Below, in pieces: positions 36,492 through 46,059 of a stretch of DNA of 64,000 nt (position 1 is its first letter; every line of letters begins with the position of its first letter). The notes beneath the pieces are model-generated. The model worked only from the letters and a program-made list of their open reading frames with translations. It did no database searches and was not told the DNA's origin. A program made the translations under genes and the position numbers. Source of the DNA: CAYQEU01 sp964532005 (lineage in GTDB: Bacteria > Patescibacteriota > Doudnabacteria > UBA920); contig CAZHER010000005.1 of assembly GCA_964532005.1 (NCBI GenBank), forward strand, positions 8,266 through 72,265, in the 5' to 3' direction.

Positions 36492-38324
36492 TTATTTTTG
36501 ATTTAATACATAATCACGAAATGCTCTATATGATGCCATATCTACTCCAAGTAAGTCATTATCATATTTTATGGCTTCTAAATAATATTCCTGTGACCTG
36601 CCGTAATTCCCGTTTTGTAAAGTCGAAGCTGCCTGGGCATAGTACACTTGAGCCAAAACATCTCTACCAAAATAATCACTTCTCAATATTGCTTTATCAT
36701 TATCAGAAATTTCTAGCGGCATGCTTACCGGGGTTTCAATTCCAATACTATTAATTTTATACACATAGCCATTTGATTGACTATGAATTTGTCCATTATA
36801 GTCGGAGGATTCAGCTAAAAAAGTAGTATAGATAGGTCTATTTTTGTAACGATCACTTCCCAACAAAAATTTGATAAATTCGGTTCTTTGCTTTCTGGCA
36901 TCAGTTTCACTATATATTTTATTGATAATTTCTTCATCAGCAGTAGCGAAAATATTGGGATATGACACTACAGTGATATCAGGTCTCAATCCTAGTACTT
37001 TCTGACCGTATAGCATGGCAAACCCCACAGTATCTCTTTCAGCCCCCTCGGTAGATAACACTAGAACTGAATTAGGCTCTAATGCAAATAATCTCTGTGT
37101 GTAATGCTCTAAAAATTGAAAGTGCCGCAAATTGTTGCGCTTAAAATTATCAGGAACAGTTTGTGCCAAAAACCCGATCAACACCAACCACAGTAATATT
37201 ATACTACTCAATCTACCTTTGAGTTTAGCAAAAATAGAATAAAGTCCATAAATGCCAAATACTAACCAAATTGTTATCGCCACGTACGACGGCAGATAAT
37301 TTTGGGCATATAGCTCTTCAAATGCTTGGCTAAATTCAACCGATCTTAGAAATATCATGGATAATGGGGCGGTCAGAAAAAGTGCGAGGACTATACCAAA
37401 ACCTGAAAAAAATTTTTTGTACATTAAAACAGCCCCGACTGCAGATAAAAATAACAACGCCCCAAATTCTTCCCACAAAGATGATATAAAAGCTAAGGCA
37501 AATTGAAGTTTATCAGACAAGTCAGATAGTACACCAAAATCTTTATAATCTAACCGAGTTAAATGATTATACAAATGTTGTAGACTTCGAGATGTATGTC
37601 CCCAATCAAGCTCAGGACTGGTCATAGACCTCAAAGGAACATACAAATAAACTGACAGTCCTATAAAAAAGCATGTTGATCCGGCTAGAAAATTTAAAAT
37701 AAAACCGGATTTCTGGATTCTTAGTTTTCCCCAAAGACAAAACAACCCCAAGCTAGGTAGAAAAAATAGCAGAATGGGGTGATTTCCCAATCCCAAACCT
37801 GCAATAAAAGAACCTAAATAGAAATATTTCCAATTCGAAGTCTGTCTAAATTTGAGCGCTAAAAATAAGAGGCCCAAAATAAAAAACAAATTCAGTGAGT
37901 AGACTTCCGCTACATTCGATTGCTCCCAAAATACAGAGCGAGTCCCTAAAATACAAACAGCCAACAAAATTGATCCTGCTTGTACCCAAGAAGGAATTGA
38001 TATCTTATCCTTTAATTTTAAAAATAGTCTGGTGCAGATGACCAGTAACGATAGTGAAAATGCTGAAGCAACAGCAGAAAACAAGCTAACCTTGAACGCA
38101 AAGCTATCGGCTAGCGGCACAGAAGAAAACAACTTTCCTAATAGAATATAAGTTGGAAACCCCGGGGGATGTGCGATTCCTATTACTTTTATTGCTGTAA
38201 TGAACTCACCGCTATCCACTAAATAAGTTCCCCTACTAGCAGTCCATGAATATAAAAAAAAGGAAACGAGAAAAATAAAAATGACTATCAGTGGATATAA
38301 TATTTTTTCAAATTTCCTTGTCAA
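36492..38324 (-). CDS. DUF2723 (TMEM260-like) membrane protein with C-terminal TPR-like tail
   Basis: A 610-residue polytopic membrane protein with about 12-13 hydrophobic helices. The N-terminal block DSGEFITAIKVIGIAHPPGFPTYILLG is the DUF2723 signature; human TMEM260, of this family, is a protein O-mannosyltransferase of the GT-C fold. A soluble region follows, and the last ~50 residues look like one TPR unit (QVYYAQAASTLQNGNYGRSQEYYLEAIKYD). It may transfer sugars to surface proteins. It sits between M16 and nfo genes. Confidence 0.85.
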   Translation of the reverse strand: MTRKFEKILYPLIVIFIFLVSFFLYSWTASRGTYLVDSGEFITAIKVIGIAHPPGFPTYILLGKLFSSVPLADSFAFKVSLFSAVASAFSLSLLVICTRLFLKLKDKISIPSWVQAGSILLAVCILGTRSVFWEQSNVAEVYSLNLFFILGLLFLALKFRQTSNWKYFYLGSFIAGLGLGNHPILLFFLPSLGLFCLWGKLRIQKSGFILNFLAGSTCFFIGLSVYLYVPLRSMTSPELDWGHTSRSLQHLYNHLTRLDYKDFGVLSDLSDKLQFALAFISSLWEEFGALLFLSAVGAVLMYKKFFSGFGIVLALFLTAPLSMIFLRSVEFSQAFEELYAQNYLPSYVAITIWLVFGIYGLYSIFAKLKGRLSSIILLWLVLIGFLAQTVPDNFKRNNLRHFQFLEHYTQRLFALEPNSVLVLSTEGAERDTVGFAMLYGQKVLGLRPDITVVSYPNIFATADEEIINKIYSETDARKQRTEFIKFLLGSDRYKNRPIYTTFLAESSDYNGQIHSQSNGYVYKINSIGIETPVSMPLEISDNDKAILRSDYFGRDVLAQVYYAQAASTLQNGNYGRSQEYYLEAIKYDNDLLGVDMASYRAFRDYVLNQK

Positions 38325-38328
38325 TTTT

Positions 38329-39612
38329 TTAAACTAATATTTTCTTAAAAACAGCCTCTGTTTTATAGGGTCCCAAAACCGCTAAGGTCGCCCGATTATA
38401 CTTTAATAAAGACTTTGCCATTTTTAATATCTCTACCGCGGTAACAGAATCTATTTTTTTAAATATTTCCTTGGGGATCAAAATTTTAGGATGAAACGCT
38501 TCTTGTTCAATAACCCAATCTAGCCGGGACTGACTGTCTTCTAGAGCTAGAGTTGTTCTGCCTTTTAAATATTCTTTTGCTTTCTGTAATTCCTTTGCTT
38601 CTACTTCAAAATTCTGTATTCTGTCCAGCTCTTGCTTAATCACAGACACCGCCTCAGCTGCTTTACTTACCTGTACGCCGGCATTAACTTGAAACATGCC
38701 TGTATCCTGATAGCTATTAGAAGCGCAACGGACATAATATGCAAGACCACGACGTTCTCTTATTTCATAAAATAGCCGTGAACTCATGCCGCCGCCAAGA
38801 ATAGTTGCCAACACCAAAGCAATGTGCCCTTTGGGATCTTTAGAAGACAATCCTTTAAACGCCAGAGCCAAGTGAGCTTGCTGTGTTTTTTTATACTCCA
38901 ATTTCACCCTCAATTGGTTTTGACTATCTTTGACTCTTGGCCATTTGTGATGTTTTTTGTTTGACACTTTACCCCAATATTTTTTGACCAGAAAATTCAC
39001 TAACTTTAAATCAAATTTACCTGAAATGCCAATAATGATGTTTTCCGGCTGGTAATGTCCTGCCATGTATGACTTAAACATAGCTTGTGTGAATTTTCTC
39101 ACGGTATTTTCGGTACCAACGATATTTCGACCGAGGCTCTGGTCAGGCCACATTTCGTTTTCCAAGATATTCTCGATCTCAGCCATGGGTAGGTCTCGGT
39201 ACATGTTCAGCTCTTCAACAATTACTCCTTTCTCCTTTTCCAACTCATCCTTGTCCATTATTGGTCTTTGCAACATCTCAGTTAAAACCTCAAAAATCAG
39301 CTCTAACTTAGAATGGTGCGCTTTTATATAATATTGGGTATGTTCNNNNNNNNNNGTATGTTCTTTGCCTGTATTGGCGTTCATCTCCCCACCTATGCCG
39401 TCAATCAACTCAGTAATAGCCATTGCGGTCGGATACTTCTCCGTTCCTTTGAAAAGAAAGTGTTCTAAGAAATGGGAAATGCCGTTTTCTTTTTTTGTTT
39501 CACTTCTTGAACCTGTTTTTACGAAAAAATCCACAACAACACTTTCTGACTCTTGGCTTGGTACCAAAAGCAAAGTCAAATTGTTGGATAAAACTCTTTT
39601 AATATATTTCAT
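38329..39612 (-). CDS. M16-family zinc peptidase, with an assembly gap inside
   Basis: A processing-peptidase-like zinc protease. The inverted zinc motif HFLEH is at residues 47-51 and the third ligand Glu in GVIVEELNMYRD. An N run (39346-39355) interrupts the sequence; the flanking GTATGTTC octamer appears on both sides. Removing one octamer and the Ns restores NTGKEHTQYYIKAHH, exactly the family pattern after the zinc motif, so the true gene should be 421 residues. It is followed 3 bases later by the DUF2723 gene. Confidence 0.92.
   Translation of the reverse strand: MKYIKRVLSNNLTLLLVPSQESESVVVDFFVKTGSRSETKKENGISHFLEHFLFKGTEKYPTAMAITELIDGIGGEMNANTGKEHXXXXEHTQYYIKAHHSKLELIFEVLTEMLQRPIMDKDELEKEKGVIVEELNMYRDLPMAEIENILENEMWPDQSLGRNIVGTENTVRKFTQAMFKSYMAGHYQPENIIIGISGKFDLKLVNFLVKKYWGKVSNKKHHKWPRVKDSQNQLRVKLEYKKTQQAHLALAFKGLSSKDPKGHIALVLATILGGGMSSRLFYEIRERRGLAYYVRCASNSYQDTGMFQVNAGVQVSKAAEAVSVIKQELDRIQNFEVEAKELQKAKEYLKGRTTLALEDSQSRLDWVIEQEAFHPKILIPKEIFKKIDSVTAVEILKMAKSLLKYNRATLAVLGPYKTEAVFKKILV
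39346..39355. other. Assembly gap (10 N) in the M16 peptidase gene
   Basis: Ten Ns joined to GTATGTTC on both sides. This looks like an unmerged scaffold overlap of 8 bases, not missing sequence. Confidence 0.9.
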
Positions 39613-40640
39613 TTATATAATATTGCTTTTTAAATCAACTGGTACCTTAACAAAATATTTAGGACTTCCTTTGTCCAGATAAACCAGATCCTCGATTCTT
39701 ACTCCACCCAGCCCCGGCAAATAAACCCCAGGCTCGATACTAAAAACCATACCATTTAGCAAAAGGTCTTGGGATTTAGGTGAAACTGCAGGGTACTCAT
39801 GAATGTCTAACCCTGTTCCGTGCCCCAAAGAATGAACAAAATACTTGTCCATTCTTTGTTTCTGTAAAAAATTTCTTGATATACTATCTATTTGCTCACC
39901 AGTTTTCCCAACGGTAACCGAATCAAACGCAAGATTATATGCCGACTCTACCGCTTCATAAATTTTTTTCAAATTCTTTGGTGCTTTGCCAATAAAAATT
40001 GTTCTTGTAAAATCACTGCAATACCCGGCCACTTTGAAGCCAAAATCAAGGACTATGGTCGTATTTCGTTCCAAAATTTTTTCTGTTGGTCTATGGTGTG
40101 GAATGGCAGCATTTTTTCCAGAAGCTACAATCGGATCAAAACTTACTTCATCAGCGCCAAGCTCTAATCCCCAAATTCTTATGTATCGCGCTAAGCCTGA
40201 TTCGGTCCATTGTTTTTTTTTCAACTGCAATTTAACAGTATCGAAAACTTTAGCAGTTATTTTGTATGCCTGCTCCATGGCTAGCAACTCCTCTTCTGCC
40301 TTAACTGATCTCATCTCTTCTATATCAACAGTACTCACTACTAACTTCACCCCCTTAAGTTTCTTTTTCAAATACTCCCATTCAGTAATAGATAAGAAGC
40401 CCTCTACTTCTAATGTTTGACCAGTTGCGACAAATTTGCCAATATCTGCTACCAAAGCAGATTTAATACCCTGAATCTGCTCCAGCCCATTCCCTAAAAA
40501 GACAACCTGNNNNNNNNNNTCACAAGTAAGTAACCATCAATAAAATGATGGCCGGTAAAATAGAAAAGGTTTTCTTTTTTAACGACCAGCAAAGGTGAGT
40601 TTATTTGTTTTTGTAATTTTTTAAGACGGGCTTTGTTCAT
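39613..40640 (-). CDS. M24-family aminopeptidase (Xaa-Pro type), split by an assembly gap
   Basis: A metallo-aminopeptidase with the creatinase/aminopeptidase fold. Metal ligands: LDFGFKVAGYCSDFTRTI (two Asp), HSLGHGTGLDIHE (His), FSIEPG (Glu) and VRIEDLV (Glu). The N-terminal domain starts at ATG 40640 (MNKARLKKLQ, then ENLFYFTGHHFIDGYLLV) and continues after the gap as QVVFLGNG..., reading in frame only if the true gap length is 2 modulo 3. The start overlaps the glyS end by 20 bases, the end abuts the M16 gene. Confidence 0.88.
40510..40519. other. Assembly gap (10 N) in the M24 peptidase gene
   Basis: Ten Ns between GYLLV and QVVFLG coding parts. Flanks show no duplicated word. The written gap length would shift the frame. 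Confidence 0.9.
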
Positions 40641-42036
40641 TTATCTTTTCCGATAAAAATTGATTAAGGGCGCCAACATTTATGCGCGTTTGCTCTGTTG
40701 TATTACGGTCACGAACCGTTACTGTATTGTCCTCGAGAGTCTGAAAGTCAACAGTGATACCAAAAGGAGTACCTAATTCATCTTGACTATAATACCTCTT
40801 ACCGACGTTTCCGCGGTCATCCCAGGCCACTGTATACTCGGAGGATAAATTGTCATAAATAGCGCGTGCTTTTTCTACAAGTTGCGGCTTATTGGCAAGT
40901 AAAGGGAAAACTGCGGCTTTAAACGGGGCTAGTTTAGGAGGAATGTTCAAGAAAACTCGCTTTTTATCCCCTTCTCCCTCTTCGGTATAGCTGTCTAGTA
41001 ATACCATAGCGAACAAACGATTAATACCAACCGCTGGCTCAATTACGTGTGGTAAAAATTTTCTGCCTGACACCGGATCTGTATATTGTAAATCCTCTCC
41101 GGAAAACTCTTGATGCTGTTTTAGATCATAATCTGTTCTGTAGGCTAACCCCCACAATTCCTTAAAACCAAATGGAAAATTATATTCAAGATCTTCAGTC
41201 CTTTTGCTGTAGAAGCTTCTTTCATCGTCATCGTGCTCACGCCACCGCAAATTATCTTCGCTGACCCCTAACTGCTTAGTAGCAAAATTCCACATTGACT
41301 CTTTCCAATTTTCAAATAAGTCTACCCAATTTTCAGATTCTGGATCAAAAAAATATTCAATTTCACCTTGCTCAAATTCTAAGGTTCTAAAAATAAAGTT
41401 TCCTTTTGTTACCTCATTTCTAAAACTTTTTCCCACCTGACCAACACCGAACGGCAGTCTCACTCTGGTAGAATCTAAAACATTTTTAAATGCAACAAAA
41501 ATCCCTTGGGCAGTTTCACCACGCAAGTACACTTTAGACTGATCCTCGGGAACAATACCAATATTGGTTTCAAATAAAAGATTAAATTTACGAACTGAAG
41601 TCCAATCGAATTTTTTGCAATTAGGACAAGGGATATTGTTTTCCTCTATAATAGTATCCAAATCTTCATCACTTTTTCCTTCTACAGCAATAGATTCACC
41701 TTTTGAGTTAAAATAATCTTCAATTAAATGGTCAGCCCTGGTACGGTGCTTGCAATTTTTGCAATCTATCATCGCATCAGCGAAACTGGCCACGTGTCCT
41801 GAAGCCTGCCAAACTTTAGGGTGTAATATAATAGATGAATCTAGCCCGACCATATCGTGGCGACTGCGGATGAAACAGTGCCACCACAAATCTATAATAT
41901 TCTTTTTCAATTCAACTCCAGCAGGTCCATACTCATAAGAATTAGCCAAACCGCCATATATTTCACTGCTCGGAAACACAAAACCGCGCCTCTTGCACAA
42001 ACTTACTATCTTATCCATTAAATCATGATTTTCCAT
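40621..42036 (-). CDS. glyS: Glycyl-tRNA synthetase (homodimeric class II)
   Basis: Class II synthetase of the single-chain (archaeal/eukaryotic-like, GlyQS) type, 471 residues. Motifs: GLANSYEYGPAGVELKKNI near residues 29-47, FRNEVTKGNFIFRTLEFEQGE, and motif 3 near EPAVGINRLFAMVLLDSY. The C-terminal anticodon-binding domain is present (TVAWDDRGNVGKRYYSQDELG). Four Cys near residues 95-145 may bind zinc (CKNCKHRT, CPNCKKF). A -10 box is 7 bases before the ATG. Confidence 0.96.
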   Translation of the reverse strand: MENHDLMDKIVSLCKRRGFVFPSSEIYGGLANSYEYGPAGVELKKNIIDLWWHCFIRSRHDMVGLDSSIILHPKVWQASGHVASFADAMIDCKNCKHRTRADHLIEDYFNSKGESIAVEGKSDEDLDTIIEENNIPCPNCKKFDWTSVRKFNLLFETNIGIVPEDQSKVYLRGETAQGIFVAFKNVLDSTRVRLPFGVGQVGKSFRNEVTKGNFIFRTLEFEQGEIEYFFDPESENWVDLFENWKESMWNFATKQLGVSEDNLRWREHDDDERSFYSKRTEDLEYNFPFGFKELWGLAYRTDYDLKQHQEFSGEDLQYTDPVSGRKFLPHVIEPAVGINRLFAMVLLDSYTEEGEGDKKRVFLNIPPKLAPFKAAVFPLLANKPQLVEKARAIYDNLSSEYTVAWDDRGNVGKRYYSQDELGTPFGITVDFQTLEDNTVTVRDRNTTEQTRINVGALNQFLSEKINEQSPS

Positions 42037-42043
42037 ATAGGAT

Positions 42044-42049
42044 ATTATA
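42044..42049 (-). promoter_or_regulatory. Extended -10 promoter of glyS (leaderless)
   Basis: Minus-strand TGCTATAAT; the TATAAT (42044-42049) ends 7 bases before the glyS ATG, and the TG two bases upstream forms an extended -10. No -35 assigned. Confidence 0.6.
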
Positions 42050-42080
42050 GCAATGGGTTGGTAGTACTAGCAAATCATAA

Positions 42081-42434
42081 TTAGCATGCCTTATGCACCT
42101 TGTGTTCAAGCAAAGTTACTCGAGAGCGCACATCTTCAAGTGGCTGCATAACTGTTTCCTCAATAACCCTTGCCAAAGCTTCTGTCTGATCCATAGCGAA
42201 TTCTTGAAGTTCTTTGGTCTGTGTCTTCATATCTTCTCTGATAACTTGAATTTCCTCTTTTGTGGCAAGCCGATCTAGGTCAGTTCTGGTTGCAAAGTTT
42301 TTCAGGTCATCCTTTGTGGCAAGCCGATCTAGGTCAGTTCTGGTTGCAAAGTTTTTCAGGTCATCTTTGGTAGGTAAACTGTTCAGCTTATCTATTATCG
42401 ACTGGTATGTTGAATTTTTCTTACTTAAATTCAT
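42081..42434 (-). CDS. Hypothetical coiled-coil protein with tandem 18-residue repeat
   Basis: A 117-residue soluble helical protein. It contains TKDDLKNFATRTDLDRLA twice in a row (near residues 22-57), coded by a near-perfect 54-base tandem duplication, and a longer C-terminal helix region (ETVMQPLEDVRSRVTLLEHKV). The heptad-like pattern suggests a coiled coil. Phage-tail and recombination-helper proteins have similar TKxDL repeats, but nothing here fixes a role. The gene lies alone between glyS and tgt. Confidence 0.75.
   Translation of the reverse strand: MNLSKKNSTYQSIIDKLNSLPTKDDLKNFATRTDLDRLATKDDLKNFATRTDLDRLATKEEIQVIREDMKTQTKELQEFAMDQTEALARVIEETVMQPLEDVRSRVTLLEHKVHKAC
42261..42311. repeat. 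54-base-period tandem repeat, copy 1
   Basis: 51 bases identical to 42315-42365, period 54. It lies within the coiled-coil gene. Confidence 0.9.
42315..42365. repeat. 54-base-period tandem repeat, copy 2
   Basis: Second copy of the 51-base match. The unit is a multiple of three, so copy-number change keeps the frame. Confidence 0.9.
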
Positions 42435-42504
42435 ATTTTATTTTGTTGTTTAATTGCATTTTTAAACAATACCAAAACAGACCTCAAATAAAATTAAAGA
42501 TTTT

Positions 42505-43686
42505 CTAAAACTTTATATCTTTAGACTTTTCAGTGTAATCCTTGTAATTTTCCAACATGTCGGAAAAATAGTCGTAGTTAATAGCCGTACGAACTTTTTC
42601 CATCAAGTTCAAATAGAAACGCAAATTATGCATTGTGGCAAGACGAGTACCCAACATTTCTCCACTGGCCAACAAATGACGCAAATAAGCTTTGGTGTGA
42701 TTGAGACACAAGTAGCAGTTACAACTTGGATCGGGAGAAGTGAAATCCTCTTTGTACTGAGCTAGTCTAACATCTAAAGTGCCGTAACCCTCCTTTCCAT
42801 CAGTGGACATCTTATTTACATATAGCCTGCCGTGTCTCGCTTCGCGAGTTGGAATAACACAATCAAACGTATCACAACCACGCCCCACAGCTTGAACTAT
42901 GTCAAAAGGAGTACCTACTCCGAGTAAATGCTTGGGCGAATTCTCCGGCAAATAAGGAATTGCATAATTTACAGCTTTCATCATTTCTTCATGAGGTTCT
43001 CCTACAGCAACGCCTCCTATAGCAAAACCTTCAAATCCTAGACGTGCCATTGTCTGAGCAGATTGTTTACGTAGATCCTCGAAACTGGCCCCTTGTACTA
43101 TCCCCCATAATTTTTGTCCAGTGTTAGCAGGTTCGCCACTGCTCATAATCCTTTGATGTTCTCGTACCGCACGTTCAGCCCAACGCTCAGTCAACTCAAT
43201 TGAAGCCTTGCTTCTTGCATGTTCAAATGGATACCCAGGAAAATCATCCAAAATTAAAGCTATATCACTTCCCAAGTTTGCTTGTATATCTATCGATTTT
43301 TCCGGTGATAAAATCTCTTGTTTGCCATCCATGTCAAACTGAAACAAGACACCAGCTTCCATAACCTTACGCATTTTTGCCAACGAATAAACTTGGAAAC
43401 CGCCTGAGTCGGTGAATATAGGCCCCTTCCAATTCATAAATTTATGCAGCCCACCAGCTTTGTAGATCAAACCATCACCAGGCCTTTGCCATAAGTGATA
43501 GGTGTTAGCCAGCACTATGTCAGCACCCCAAAATTTCAACTCTTCGCTGGTAACAGTTTTGACAGTAGCCTGAGTGCCGATTGGTAAAAATTGAGGAGTA
43601 TGAACCTTGCCATGGGCAGTATTAATAACCCCAGCTCGCGCTGAAGACTTTTCGTCTTTTTTTATGACCTGAAAATAATCTGGCAT
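42505..43686 (-). CDS. tgt: tRNA-guanine transglycosylase (queuine tRNA-ribosyltransferase)
   Basis: Exchanges G34 for preQ1 or queuine in tRNAs with GUN anticodons, 393 residues. Motifs: DSGGFQV (Asp nucleophile region), the FDCVIPTREARHGRLY segment, and the zinc motif CNCYLCLNHTKAYLRHL near the C-terminus. The full-length family is ~375-390. It starts directly after pnp and probably shares its operon. No other queuosine genes are in this window. Confidence 0.96.
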   Translation of the reverse strand: MPDYFQVIKKDEKSSARAGVINTAHGKVHTPQFLPIGTQATVKTVTSEELKFWGADIVLANTYHLWQRPGDGLIYKAGGLHKFMNWKGPIFTDSGGFQVYSLAKMRKVMEAGVLFQFDMDGKQEILSPEKSIDIQANLGSDIALILDDFPGYPFEHARSKASIELTERWAERAVREHQRIMSSGEPANTGQKLWGIVQGASFEDLRKQSAQTMARLGFEGFAIGGVAVGEPHEEMMKAVNYAIPYLPENSPKHLLGVGTPFDIVQAVGRGCDTFDCVIPTREARHGRLYVNKMSTDGKEGYGTLDVRLAQYKEDFTSPDPSCNCYLCLNHTKAYLRHLLASGEMLGTRLATMHNLRFYLNLMEKVRTAINYDYFSDMLENYKDYTEKSKDIKF

Positions 43687-45954
43687 TTATCTTCGGGGCG
43701 GTCTGCGGTCCCCGCCACGTCCACCAAAACCAGGACGTCCGCCGCGTGATCCATGACCTCCCATTCTGGGACCACGGTCGTTGCCACCACTAAAGCCGCT
43801 CGACTTTGCCAACTGTTCTGCGGTTGGTTCCGGAGCAAATGGCTTGTGGGTTAAGTTAATTCGGCCCTGGTCATCTATTTCAATAACTTCGACTTTCAAA
43901 ACATCACCTACTTTTACTATATCTTCTACTTTATCAACCCGATATTTTGCAAGCTGTGAAATATGAACCAGACCCTCCTTACCTGGTAAAACCTCTACAA
44001 ATGCACCAAAATCCATTAAGCGAGTCACTTTCCCTTCATAAACTTCACCGGGCTCAACTTCCTTAACAATATTTTGAATCCATTCAACAGCTTTTTTACT
44101 GCTATCTGCATCTGTGGAAGTGACCATAACCAAACCGCTATCCTCAATATCAATCTTCACACCTGGGCATTGAGCAATGATCTCGTTTATTACCTTACCG
44201 CCAGTACCGATTACTTCGCGAATTTTTTCTGGATCTATCATAAACGAAGTAATGCGCGGAGCATATTGGGACAACTCTGGTCTTGGTGCTGGAAGCGCTT
44301 CTTTCATTTTCCCAATGATATGCATACGAGCAGGTTTTGCCTGCGCCAAGGCATCTGCCAAAATTTGCACGGTCAACCCTTTCACTTTTATATCCATTTG
44401 TAAAGCGGTCACGCCAGTCTCGTTTCCTGTTACCTTAAAGTCCATGTGACCGTTAAAATCTTCAATTCCTGCAATGTCCGTCAAAACTTTAAAGTTATTT
44501 GGATTAGATTCATCCATCACCAACCCCATGGCAACACCACCAATAATTTCTTTTATCGGTACACCTGCATCCATTAAAGACAAAGTGGAACCGCAAGTAG
44601 ATGCCATGGACGTTGAACCATTGCTGGACATGGTTTCCGAAACCAAACGCATTGTGTAAGGAAAACTTTCCTGTTCTGGCAACACCACTTCAACTGCGCG
44701 TTCCGCCAAAGCCCCATGGCCGATTTCACGACGGCCCGGACCCCGCATCGGACGAACCTCTCCAACTGAGAACGCTGGAAAATTATAGTGGTGAATATAT
44801 CTTTTAGCTCGACCCTCTGCCGGATCTTCCATTCCGTCCAAAAGCTGCTCATCACCTTTGCTTCCCAAAGTCACAACTGTCAAAACTTGGGTTTCACCCC
44901 TTGTAAACAAAGCTGAGCCATGGGCTCGAGGCAGAACGCCCACCTCGCAAGAAATCTGGCGGGTTTCTGTCATCGCCCGACCGTCAACACGCCGATCGCA
45001 CTCAAGAATTTGCTTTTGCATATACTTTTTCAAAACTTTATCCAAAGCATCTCCTACTTGCCGCCCAACGTTTAACCCTTCCAAAACCACGGCGGGCACA
45101 TTGGCTTCAACATCAGCTTGGACAGCATCGCGTAATTCATTTACTTTGCTGTCACGAACTTCTTTAGACTGTATATAAACTGCGGACTCTATTTTGTCGT
45201 CAGTAACAAATTCTTTAACCCGAGCCATCACAGTTTCATTTACACCAACAATAACGGGTTCGGCTTTTTCCAATCCGAGCTGAGAACGGAACTGTTCTTG
45301 CGCATCACACAAAGCTTTGAGGTGAGGCTGGGCAAAAGCAATGGCTTCGATAATTTCTTCTTCGGTGACTAACAACGCCCCGGCTTCAACCATCATAATA
45401 TGTTCTGCGGTTCCGGAAACAATAAGATCCATTGTGCTTTTTTCTTTTTGCTCAGTATTAGGATTGATTATATAGTTGCCGTCAGTCTTGCCAACACGCA
45501 CTGCAGCAATTGGGCCGTCGTATGGTATATCCGAAATATGCAAAGCCATGCTGGCAGCATTAACCGACAGCATGTCCGGATCATTTTCCCCATCAACAGA
45601 TAAAACCGTGACTACCACCTGGACGTCATTACGCATCCCTTCAGGAAACAAGGGCCTAAGAGACCGGTCAATAACACGCCCGGTTAAAATTGCTTCATCA
45701 GTAGCCCGCCCTTCGCGCTTTACCCACCGACTGCCTTTAATTTTTCCTGCAGCATATAACCTTTCTTCGTAGTCTACCAACAATGGGAAATAATCCATTC
45801 CCTCACGGGCAGTTGAAGACATTACTGCTGTTGCTAAAACTACTGTGTCGCCTGAACGGGCAACAACTGCACCATTGGCCTGCTGGGCCAGTTTGCCTGT
45901 TTCAAAACTAGTAGAACCAGTTCCTACTAAGGCGGAAATACTTTTGCTTTCCAT
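43687..45954 (-). CDS. pnp: Polynucleotide phosphorylase
   Basis: 3'-5' phosphorolytic exoribonuclease, 755 residues. Two RNase PH domains, then a KH domain (KIREVIGTGGKVINEI), then an S1 domain (GKVTRLMDFGAFVEVLPGKEGLVHI). The C-terminus is Gly/Arg rich (GGNDRGPRMGGHGSRGGRPG). Start at ATG 45954 (MESKSISAL) has AAGGAAAG just upstream; an in-frame upstream start at 45993 would lie in the hairpin region. Directly followed by tgt. Confidence 0.97.
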   Translation of the reverse strand: MESKSISALVGTGSTSFETGKLAQQANGAVVARSGDTVVLATAVMSSTAREGMDYFPLLVDYEERLYAAGKIKGSRWVKREGRATDEAILTGRVIDRSLRPLFPEGMRNDVQVVVTVLSVDGENDPDMLSVNAASMALHISDIPYDGPIAAVRVGKTDGNYIINPNTEQKEKSTMDLIVSGTAEHIMMVEAGALLVTEEEIIEAIAFAQPHLKALCDAQEQFRSQLGLEKAEPVIVGVNETVMARVKEFVTDDKIESAVYIQSKEVRDSKVNELRDAVQADVEANVPAVVLEGLNVGRQVGDALDKVLKKYMQKQILECDRRVDGRAMTETRQISCEVGVLPRAHGSALFTRGETQVLTVVTLGSKGDEQLLDGMEDPAEGRAKRYIHHYNFPAFSVGEVRPMRGPGRREIGHGALAERAVEVVLPEQESFPYTMRLVSETMSSNGSTSMASTCGSTLSLMDAGVPIKEIIGGVAMGLVMDESNPNNFKVLTDIAGIEDFNGHMDFKVTGNETGVTALQMDIKVKGLTVQILADALAQAKPARMHIIGKMKEALPAPRPELSQYAPRITSFMIDPEKIREVIGTGGKVINEIIAQCPGVKIDIEDSGLVMVTSTDADSSKKAVEWIQNIVKEVEPGEVYEGKVTRLMDFGAFVEVLPGKEGLVHISQLAKYRVDKVEDIVKVGDVLKVEVIEIDDQGRINLTHKPFAPEPTAEQLAKSSGFSGGNDRGPRMGGHGSRGGRPGFGGRGGDRRPPRR

Positions 45955-45979
45955 AATACTTTCCTTTAGCCAGCATCCT

Positions 45980-46026
45980 GTATGTAGTATCAAATATCAA
46001 ACTAGTTGATATCTCATACCTAATAC
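45980..46026 (-). promoter_or_regulatory. Long inverted repeat in the pnp leader
   Basis: Arms of 21 bases (45980-46000 and 46006-46026) around a 5-base loop; 16 of 21 positions pair and the innermost seven are perfect (ATATCAA/TTGATAT). It lies 26 bases before the pnp ATG. In E. coli the pnp leader is a duplex cut by RNase III for autoregulation; similar control here is a guess. Confidence 0.5.
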
Positions 46027-46059
46027 CTGACACTGACTCTTACTGATTATTAAATATTA

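Noticed and set aside
36395..36754. Plus-strand ORF across the nfo and DUF2723 junction
   Set aside because: It is antisense to both real genes, AT-rich and without homology features.
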